Below are positions 56,852 through 64,000 of a DNA stretch of 64,000 nucleotides, one piece after another (the stretch's first letter is position 1; each line of letters begins with the position of its first letter). The notes beneath the pieces were generated by a model. The model made no database searches and was not told the origin of the DNA. It saw nothing but the letters and a program-made list of their open reading frames with translations. The DNA is from Pseudopithomyces maydicus (Eukaryota > Ascomycota > Dothideomycetes > Pleosporales > Didymosphaeriaceae), in the NCBI GenBank assembly GCA_026873275.1, contig JANTUC010000009.1, forward strand, positions 1,488,001-1,552,000. Reading direction: 5' to 3'. A program made the translations under genes and the position numbers.

Positions 56852-57751
56852 CTATCTCGTATTTGGATATTGTGCTTGCCCTACAAAAGGTATAGACGAC
56901 CTAGGAGGAACCCACTCTGGGACCTGAGAAACAGAAACATACTCCGATGTCGTCGCCGCCATTGCGCCCTGAGTGCCATAATTCCCCGATACAGCATTTC
57001 TTCTTTTGTGGAAGCCAAAGAACCATATCAAGAAAGCCACAAGAAGAAGCAGCGCCGCGCTACCGATCGTGATGCCAGCAATGGTTCCCGCGCTTATTGG
57101 CCGAGGTGAATCACTCAGCTGTGACACATCCGCATCCGTTGGAATAGAGCTTGAAGATGATGAAATGCCCGTTGGGGTTGATGAGCTGAGTGAAGAAGTT
57201 GATGAGCTAAGTAATGTGGTTGATGAACTGAGCGACGTAGAGACGATCGTCGAGCTCGACGATTCGCTGCTTGAAATCGTACTGGCGGGCAAGTCACGGT
57301 AAAGCGTTAAATAACTATACCCTGACGTCGTGCAAAAGATATTCGATCTTCCCCCGCTAGCAATTGGCGATGCGCCGTCGTAGATCGTTTGTGTGATACA
57401 CGCATCCTGTGAACTAGAACAGAGAAGTCAGTTAACTAGATTAACCGCGCCTTTGTAGCTTGGGCAAGAAGCCACGAACCAGGTCATCAGTCCTGCATCG
57501 CTTTCGGTCGCGGATCCACCGGAAAAAGCGCAGCCGGTGTAAAGGGGCAAGCAGCCAGCGTAGGAACCAGAGCTCGTGTAGGTATATGTGGATCCAAAGC
57601 ATGTCCTTGTCTCCCCTGCTTTGAGTTAAAATCTCCTCGATTTTGTGGTAATCAGAGGATGACTCGTACAGTCCGAGAATACTGCATCGTACCAATAGCC
57701 CATAAGTTCTGGAGGCGGGGTGGTGACTGGCGCTGCGCTGCTCGCTGACAT
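56852..57751 (-). CDS. Ser/Thr-rich single-pass membrane surface protein
   Basis: Proposed exons 57751-57670, 57615-57446 and 57406-56852; 268 aa. A Cys-rich extracellular part (TCFGSTYTYTSSGSYAGCLP, then FVASCPSYKG and DACITQTIYDG) is followed by a long Ser/Thr stretch (about 50 residues, probably O-glycosylated), a transmembrane helix (ISAGTIAGITIGSAALLLLV, then AFLIWFFGF), a basic stop-transfer HKRR and a cytoplasmic tail of about 45 residues. This layout is common among fungal wall-sensor-like proteins (WSC/mucin type). The N-terminus is uncertain: the start used (MSASSAAPVTTPPPELMGYW) gives no signal peptide, so an upstream exon may be missing. The second intron (57445-57407) is only 39 bp. 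Confidence 0.6.
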
Positions 57752-59045
57752 CGTGACAGGATGAAGGAGCGACCCTCTCGTGTGAACAGACCTCGAAGGC
57801 AAGTATTGATAATGGATATGATTCTGATTCGAGGAGGAAAGGCAGTGACAGACGAACCAAAGCCCGAGCCTTCTTTGGTACAGGAAATCCAATGGCCTGG
57901 TAATTTTCCCCGTCTTGCACCTACAAAACTTGAATTCGTATATATCCACGATCGCGTGACAGCGAGTTGTTGCAGGAGGTTGTAAGAGGTCGCGGGTCTA
58001 AATATGGGGCTATGTACTGCGTGGCTAGCCGTTGCTGATATATAGCTTTAGAAAATGGCTTGTCTTGCATACGAATGCTTTTTTGGATGTGCTCTCGAGC
58101 GAATGAAACATAGCCAAGTCCGCCACAGATGCGGGAAGCGAGAAAGCCTTCCATCTCGCCAATGGCATCGGTGGGGCTGTGATGTGAATACGAGGTTGAC
58201 TAGCAACAACGGGTTTTGATGGCACATAGCGTCGGGAGTTCAGATCCGAGGATGATTTATGGGTGAAAATTCAAGTAGAGATTTGCAATGCTGGATTTGG
58301 TAACAAAGGTAGAAGGCAGAATCTTCAAGTATTAGTGAAATTGTGTAGGCGATCATATTGGAAATGGATTAGCCTAAGGGGCTTCAAGTTTCGCCAGTTC
58401 ATGCAACCGTTATGGAACGTAAATATTTAATAAGGCGATCTCATGGATATAATGATTGTCAGGTACAAGGTAGGTCCTGGGGTAAGACGACTCGAATTAA
58501 CATGTCTTAGTTTACTTCAAGCCCGAATGTCGGTGCATCATACAAGCACTTGATAGGTGTGATTTGGCGTTTAGATAGCACGAAAACATAGAGAGAAGAT
58601 AGCAAGGGGTAGAGTAATAAAGGTTTATATTAAGAAATGCACGAATGCTTGTATTTGAGAGAACAAACTCTTCCACCCGTTCAACTCTTCCGTCATGGCG
58701 CCTCTGATAGGCAGACATACTGTAGACTTCCCTGCTGTCGCAGCTAGTGATGTGGAGTTCGACATTAACAAGCCACTCTTTGACAATCCACCAGCACCAA
58801 GTCGTTACACTTTGTGGCTGACATGCCTTTGTTAGGAGAGATCTGCGTCATGGATGTGGCCGGCAGCGGCACCGTGGAAATAGCGGGGCTCACGAGCCGT
58901 GAGCCGTGAAAGCTGAGTAACCAAGTACATCACCGGTTCAGGCAGCTTGTCCAACACTGTCTCACACGACCGCCTCACCTGGCTTTCGCCTCCCTCTTCC
59001 GCTTCCCCTCTACAGTAGTCGTGAAGAGAGGTAGCCCCCTTCAAC
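57752..59045. other. Intergenic between divergent genes
   Basis: May contain an unrecognised first exon (signal peptide) of the surface protein gene and the REEP-like promoter. No other gene supported. Confidence 0.5.
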
Positions 59046-60189
59046 ATGTTTGGTTTCATCGCCGACGGCCTGACGTGAGTGTACCCCGCCCCCGCAATGA
59101 GCTTTGAAAGCACGGCTTTGCTTGTCGCAAAATATTTGCAGCTTCCAGACACCTGGAAATTTGTATCCATGCTCTTCGGAACTCAGCTGATGCTCGTCTA
59201 GCGTCGCCATCACCGTCCTCCTTCCTGTCTTCGCTTCCTACAAAGCCCTCCATACCTCAGACCCCGCCCAGCTCGCACCCTGGCTCATCTACTTCGTCAC
59301 CCTCCTCCTCTTCCACACCGTCGAGAACACCTTCGACTTTGTTCTTTCATGGGTCCCCTTCTGGTCTTGGATCCGCTTCTGTATCCACCTTTACCTCATC
59401 CTTCCAGGCTCCCAGGGCGCGACATTCCTTTACCAAGAGTACATCGAGCCGTTCCTATACCACCACGAGCGCGAGATCGATGACTTCATAACCGAGACAC
59501 ATGACAATGCGAAGAAGGCAGGGCTAGCCTACTTGCAGCAGGCTATCGAGTGGGCCAAAGTCAACGTCCTGGGCTTCGCGCCGCAGCAAGCTCCCCCGTC
59601 CCCACCACCCGGTCAAACATACGCGCAGAATTTCATGTCGAGGTTCAACATGCCTGCCGCGCGCGGCAGTGACAACCTCTACGGTCTCGTGAACCAGGCT
59701 CTCAGCGGCGCAAGCGCTCTCTATTCCGGCAACCGAGACGCCCAGGCTGCAGAGCTGAGCCGCAGCGCTAACATCATCCCCGAGAACATTCGAAATAACG
59801 ACGATAGGCTCAACTACGTATCTTCGCAGCGCGAACGTCTCATGACCCTTCTCCAGGCGTTCGACCGCGAGGCCGACAACGTGCGTGCTCAGCGTGAGGG
59901 CGGAAACAGGTATTACGAAGGAACAGGCGGACTGTCTAAGAGCAGGAGTGAAGCTGAATTCGACAGGATTGAGGTAGACGAAGCGAGCTCGGGATCAGAG
60001 CGGCCGCCGTACCCGATTACACCGCCAGCATTCGACCGCCGGACGAGCAGTGGGTGGATGCCTTGGAACTGGCAACGTGGTGCCCCACCACTACCACCCC
60101 GGGAGGACGATCCGCTGGCATATGGTAAGGAGCCTGGTACGCGGCGGGAGCAAGGCCGTTCTACAGGGTTTGATATCGGCGATCGCTAA
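59046..60189 (+). CDS. REEP/YOP1 (TB2/DP1/HVA22) family protein
   Basis: Exon 1, 59046-59074 (29 nt); 127-bp intron, 59075-59201; exon 2, 59202-60189; 338 aa. The first 120 residues are the TB2/DP1/HVA22 domain: MFGFIADGLTVAITVLLPVF, ASYKALHTSD, WLIYFVTLLLFHTVENTFDF, then VPFWSWIRFCIHLYLILPGS and GATFLYQEYIEPFLYHHERE. These reticulon-like hairpin proteins shape tubular endoplasmic reticulum. The long C-terminal extension is hydrophilic, Pro-rich at its end (GAPPLPPREDDPLAYG), unlike the short yeast Yop1, so this is the larger fungal REEP-like form. Acceptor CGTCTAG and phase support the 29-nt first exon. Confidence 0.88.
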
Positions 60190-60570
60190 GGGATAGATGT
60201 GGTTACTTCTTTTGCTATTTATGATTGTAGATTCATGGGTTTATCACTATCTTGGTCACGGAGCTAGATAAAATGCTCGGTTGCTATAAGGACGCATTGG
60301 CTCTGAATTGGGCATATCTTGGGTTAGCATCTGCAATGAATGGATTGCGGCGTGCAACTCCCTCTTTGCGAACACAGTGAAATGTCCGCCCTGGTATTCT
60401 TACATTATATCTACAGATCGCACTTTTCCCTCGAGTCAAATATCTTGAGGAGCTAGTCTAAGTCGTGCAGTGCTCGTTATACAGTCCACAATATCATACA
60501 ACGTCTATATCCAATACACCTGCGCTCCGAACGCCAGATGTGCGTCTCGTATTATATAGTTCCCTTCAAT
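60190..60570. other. Intergenic, convergent 3' flanks
   Basis: Between the REEP-like gene and MGM101. Nothing recognised. Confidence 0.6.
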
Positions 60571-61550
60571 TTAAGCAGTAGCCTTGAACGGGTATCGCAC
60601 GGTATCATCCTTTCGTAGCACAACCTTCTTCTTCTTCTTGTTCACCACGTGCTCGACCCAAACCTCCTTCGTCATCTCCTTGGTAAACGTACGGATGAAC
60701 CTCGGATCCCAGAGCTCCGACGCAATGCCCAAATCCTTGCAGCACCGCATCAGCGCATTAGACTTGCACCCTTCAGTCGCCGTGGGGATGCCATCAGGGT
60801 CGAAATACTGCTGCTCGCCCCTCGCAATGGAAACCAACCTATTGCCCCATGTCAGTTTTTGTAGCCCTCACCACACACCCACCAACACAATATAAGCATA
60901 AATTATGAAACTCACCTCCCCTGCACCACCAACCCATACTCTCTCGTAATAATCTTCCCCGTAACAATGCTCTCCCCCTCGGCGCAAGACCCCACCCCCC
61001 GGCCCAAACGCCTTATTCAATATCCGCCTGTACTTGATCTCAGGCAAATATAGCAGCCCATCCGGCTTAACCTCTACATCATCCTGCTCAATCGGCGCAA
61101 GTAGAATCTCCTGCTGCTCCGCTGTAAACGACACGCTACCGAGGCCGTGGTACGAGCGCGTCCAGTCGATAGCAGGGACGCCCTCGATCACAGCGGGTTC
61201 GTCGGCCAGGCCATCGGTCAGGGAGCGCTGGCCGGAGAGCGCGGTCTCGGCGGAGGCGGTGCGGGCCGTGGGGACGGGGGCTCTTTCGCAGGGAAGACGG
61301 GCTTGACGGTGCGCGTGGGTTCAGCTGTTGAGGTGGTGCTTGTGGCAGGCTTCGCGGCTGTTTTGGCGGCGGTGGATGGGGTGGCTTTTGCTGCTGTGGA
61401 GGTTGAGGTCGCAGTCGCGGCGCGTGGCGTGCTGCTTGTGAAAGCGGAGACGGCAGGGGATGAGGAGAAGGTGCGGTAGGTGGTGCGGTAGGTGGAAGGT
61501 GTAGTTCGTGAGGAGCTAATGAGGGAAGAGATTCCCCGGCGGGCTGCCAT
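60571..61550 (-). CDS. MGM101: Mitochondrial genome maintenance protein MGM101 (three apparent frameshifts)
   Basis: Exons 61550-60916 and 60838-60571; intron 60915-60839 (GTGAGT...CAATAG). A Ser/Thr/Arg-rich presequence (MAARRGISSLISSSRTTPST) and Ala/Thr tract lead to the conserved core: IDWTRSYHGLGS, KPDGLLYLPEIKYRRILNKA, FGPGG, SIARGEQQYFDPDGIPTATE, GCKSNALMRCCKDLGIASEL and WDPRFIRTF. Mgm101 is a Rad52-like single-strand annealing protein of the mitochondrial nucleoid needed for mtDNA repair and maintenance. The frame breaks at three C/G runs: 61276-61280, 60995-61000 and 60974-60978. Adding one base at each restores FGPGGWGLAPRGESIVTGKI and a 301-aa protein in phase with exon 2. Because the gene is needed for mtDNA in yeast, an assembly error is far likelier than pseudogenisation. 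Confidence 0.9.
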
Positions 61551-62253
61551 TTTGAAATATAGCGTGGTTGTTGGAATTGGAATTTGGGTTGGAAATGGGA
61601 CGCAGAAACGCGAAGTCACGATCCTTCAGTTTGGGGCTGGCCAATCAGCGTGAAGCGGCGTCCGGTGAACTCATTATGTGCACAACCGCGCGATTAGATC
61701 AAGAACTTGTTCTATATATATAACTAACTGTATGGAGTCTTTGAAATAGTCGAAATCGATTTGATATATCTTTGCTACATTCTATAGAATACTCCAGATC
61801 GCCGATCTAAGAACATTGGAATAATTCATGTTGATCAGAATCTGATGGTATTGAACGGTGAATTCTAGCTTTTGTGTTGTCATGAGAGCGAAATTCTATC
61901 TCAATTACCAAAACTTGTAGCACAGAGAGGTAAGAGAAGGGGATGCTCTCTTCTTAGAATTAATATAAACACACCCTCTCTTACTTTCGCATATAGATAA
62001 GTACAACCTCATTTGTCGGCCAGTCATCTCTTTGGCCTTGAATTATCTGCCAGAGACATAAATGTTGTTAATCGCCGGGGATCCCAATTCATCTTAAGGA
62101 AGCCCAGGAGAGAAAAACATCAATAAATGTGCCGGCCGGACGACTTTCGTTTGAATCAAACGAGCCTCTGAATATTAATAACACAAAGTACAGTAATGAT
62201 ACAAAGATATTGTACACAGAACCATCGTGCTCTAAACAAGAGTTTCGATGTCT
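61551..62253. other. Intergenic: MGM101 promoter and COA4 3' flank
   Basis: AT-rich in its middle part. No gene supported. Plus-strand frames near 62129-62470 are antisense to the COA4 exons and introns. Confidence 0.55.
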
Positions 62254-62793
62254 CTACACATCCTTGGTCCCAGTTCGCTTGTCGTTGCCGTGTTTCTTCC
62301 AGCATGCGCGAAATATCTCCATCTGCAAAACACCAACTATCAGCATCCGAAGCCAGAATACGCCATTGTATTCATACCAGGAACATAAAATGAGAGACGA
62401 GGAAGAGAGTCAAATGTCGATCGCTATGACTGATGCAAGACCCCAGTCTTACTTCGGGTTGATGTACTAACCTCTTTCTTGCACAAGCGCCAATCCTTCT
62501 TCTCATAGTAGCAATCCGTGAGCTTCATATTCTCATCTAAAAGACCCAATTAGTATTGTTTTTCTTGTAGACCAATCAACTGCAGGAAAGTGAAAGTCAA
62601 TCTGCGTACCTGCGCATCCCGTGCTGTAGATTCGCTTGTCCCTAATTGCCCTACTCGTCAGCCAAGCCTTTCACCATCCACACTTCCCTCTCCACCGCAA
62701 CAGAGCAGCAACCGCGCATACGCACCAATCATCCGGCTCATCGTCATCCTGCACCTTGGCCGAGCCTTCCGTTCTCGCTGCTTCGTTCGACAT
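62254..62793 (-). CDS. COA4: Cytochrome c oxidase assembly factor COA4/CMC3-like (twin Cx9C)
   Basis: Four exons found by splice reading: 62793-62726, 62641-62610, 62536-62472 and 62322-62254; 77 aa. The product ends DDWDKRIYSTG followed by a perfect C-x9-C-x9-C-x9-C series (CADENMKLTDC, YYEKKDWRLC, KKEMEIFRAC) and WKKHGNDKRTGTKDV. Cysteine spacing, the DWR-x-C motif and length match COA4/CHCHD8 and yeast Cmc3, small intermembrane-space proteins imported by Mia40 and needed for cytochrome c oxidase assembly. The cysteines are spread over three exons, so no single open frame shows the gene. Introns are 84, 73 and 149 bp with consensus ends; total length is exactly 78 codons. The start codon lies 108 bp from that of the divergent BPL1 gene. 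Confidence 0.9.
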
Positions 62794-62901
62794 CTTGCCT
62801 TCGGGTCTGACGTGGGTGGAAAGAGGCTCGGTGCAGTGACCAGGGCTCAGAGGGATTACGCAGCGGAAAAACGAGACGCCGACGCGCAACCACGGGAAAA
62901 G
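62794..62901. promoter_or_regulatory. 108-bp shared promoter of COA4 and BPL1
   Basis: Only 108 bp separate the two divergent start codons, so both 5' UTRs and core promoters are very short or overlap the neighbour's transcript. No TATA box seen. Confidence 0.55.
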
Positions 62902-64000
62902 ATGGCAGCCAAGATGAATGTTATGGTTTATTCAGGTACTTTTCCGTTTGACGATGGGATGCGGGCGCCTCTAGATAGCACGTACTGATTCTCCAAAGGC
63001 GATGGAAGCACCACCGAATCGGTCCGGCATTGCCTGTTCACTTTGCGCCGGCTGCTGTCTCCCAGCTATGCAGTTATCCCCGTGACTGGAGAGGTGATCA
63101 TTAAAGAGCCATGGATGGCATCTTGTGCGCTGCTTGTATTCCCCGGCGGTGCCGATTTGGGTTATTGCCGCACACTTAATGGTGAGGGTAACCGCCGCAT
63201 TAGCCGCTACGTCAACAACGGTGGTGCGTACCTGGGCTTTTGCGCGGGAGGGTATTATGGCTCTTCCAAGTGCGAGTTCGAAGTCGATGACCCGAAACTT
63301 GGGGTAGTCGGTGAGAGAGAGCTAGGCTTCTTCCCTGGCGTTTGCCGCGGGTTGGCTTTTGAAGGGTTTGTATATCACTCTGAAGCAGGCGCAAGGGCCG
63401 CCGACGTGAAAATCCATAAGGCAGCCTTCGATGATGCCAAGGAACAGCTATCGGATAGCTTCAAGAGTTATTATAATGGCGGTGGAGTTTTTGTTGACGC
63501 AAAAAACTTCGAGGATCGGGGAGTTGAGATTCTGGCCAGCTACACAGAAGATCTGCACGTCGAATCGGGCAACAGCAAGGCCGCAGTAATATACAGAAAG
63601 ATCGGACAAGGCCACGCCATTCTTACTGGCCCACATCCAGAGTAGGCCACCTTCCCACTACCCTTGCTCCTCTCACTTATCATTACACAGATTTGCTGCG
63701 GCAAACCTCGCCAAGCCCACCAATAACCCAGATTATTCGTCGATCATAGACGCCATAGCTGCAACAGATTCTACCAGGATGGGTTTCATGCGTCTCCTCC
63801 TTTCGAAGTTTGGGTTACGGGTCAATGCTGATGACCAAGCGGTACCGTCCCTTTCCCGCCTGCACCTCTCGTCTCATAAGCCGGCAGGCGTCGCCGACCT
63901 CGCTGCATCGTGGTCCGAGATCTTTACTGTAGTTGACGGGGAGGAGTATATCGTGGACGCAAATGATGTATTTCATTTGAAGAAAGAGAGCGCTGCTTGG
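62902..64000 (+). CDS. BPL1: Biotin-protein ligase BPL1, 5' part (runs off the window)
   Basis: Exons 62902-62935, 62999-63641 and 63691 to beyond 64000. The start may be 62902 (MAAKMNVMVYSG) or 62914. The visible part is the N-terminal glutamine-amidotransferase-like domain of fungal/eukaryotic biotin ligases: CALLVFPGGADLGYCRTLNG, NNGGAYLGFCAGGYYGSSKC (nucleophile-elbow-like GFCAGGYYG), YYNGGGVFVDA, then AVIYRKIGQGHAILTGPHPE and, in exon 3, the start of the linker (MGFMRLLLSKFGLRVN). The catalytic biotinyl transferase domain would lie to the right of the window. The enzyme biotinylates acetyl-CoA and pyruvate carboxylases. Introns are 63 and 49 bp. Partial only because the window ends. Confidence 0.92.

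Noticed and set aside
1..64000. CRISPR arrays, bacterial operons, mobile DNA transposons or a biosynthetic gene cluster
   Set aside because: No regularly spaced repeats, no transposase frames, no polyketide, peptide or terpene synthase; gene content is ordinary fungal housekeeping apart from the retroelement block.

Overview
The window reads as nuclear DNA of a filamentous ascomycete (Pezizomycotina), most likely a dothideomycete. The genes are compact and carry short GT-AG introns of about 50-130 bp with CTRAC-type branch sites. The best recognised proteins (AIM21, TVP18, HOM6, MGM101, TAD2, BPL1, COA4/CMC3, a HET-domain relic, a 2EXR protein) are fungal types. There is also a long AT-rich block with the hallmark of repeat-induced point mutation (RIP). 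Placement below phylum level is inference.

Layout. Positions 1 to about 10750 are an AT-rich, gene-free block of dead LTR retrotransposons: a gag relic, a Ty3/gypsy element with chromodomain between two diverged copies of a ~180-bp repeat, a Ty1/copia reverse transcriptase/RNase H relic, and unassigned decayed sequence. Base composition changes abruptly near 10750. The first real gene after the border is a 5'-truncated HET-domain relic. From 12.6 kb to the end the window is ordinary gene-dense euchromatin: a secreted repeat protein; ETF-ubiquinone oxidoreductase; an Srp2-like SR protein; an SRR1-like protein; a 55-aa split small gene; a CmcJ-type oxygenase; AIM21; TVP18 and TAD2 (divergent); a 2EXR protein; CCDC174-like and homoserine dehydrogenase (divergent); a small Cys-rich protein; a 3.9-kb gene-poor stretch; a TFIIIC (Tfc6-like) subunit; an interrupted tRNA-His; a RING-CH ligase and an F-box protein (divergent); a TANGO2/NRDE protein; a hypothetical gene with a GC-AG intron; a Tic20-like membrane protein; an RS-rich HEL117-like protein; a Ser-rich single-pass surface protein; a REEP/YOP1-like protein; MGM101; COA4/CMC3; and the 5' half of BPL1.

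Most genes are unrelated housekeeping functions (mitochondrial electron transfer and mtDNA maintenance, tRNA editing, Pol III transcription, splicing, secretory pathway). I see no biosynthetic cluster, CRISPR or bacterial-type system.

Two signals stand out. First, the tRNA-His gene has a canonical anticodon-loop intron and a second, 64-bp GT...AG insertion exactly at the T-stem/T-loop junction. Second, five otherwise sound genes contain eleven apparent frameshifts, every one a single missing base that can be placed in a homopolymer (at least ten in C/G runs). Restoring one base at each makes all five reading frames complete, which points to systematic homopolymer undercalling in the assembly rather than to pseudogenes. 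Splice-site reading also revealed genes and exons that simple ORF inspection misses: COA4/CMC3 in four exons, a 55-aa gene whose stop codon is split by an intron, a 6-nt microexon and a 16-nt microexon.
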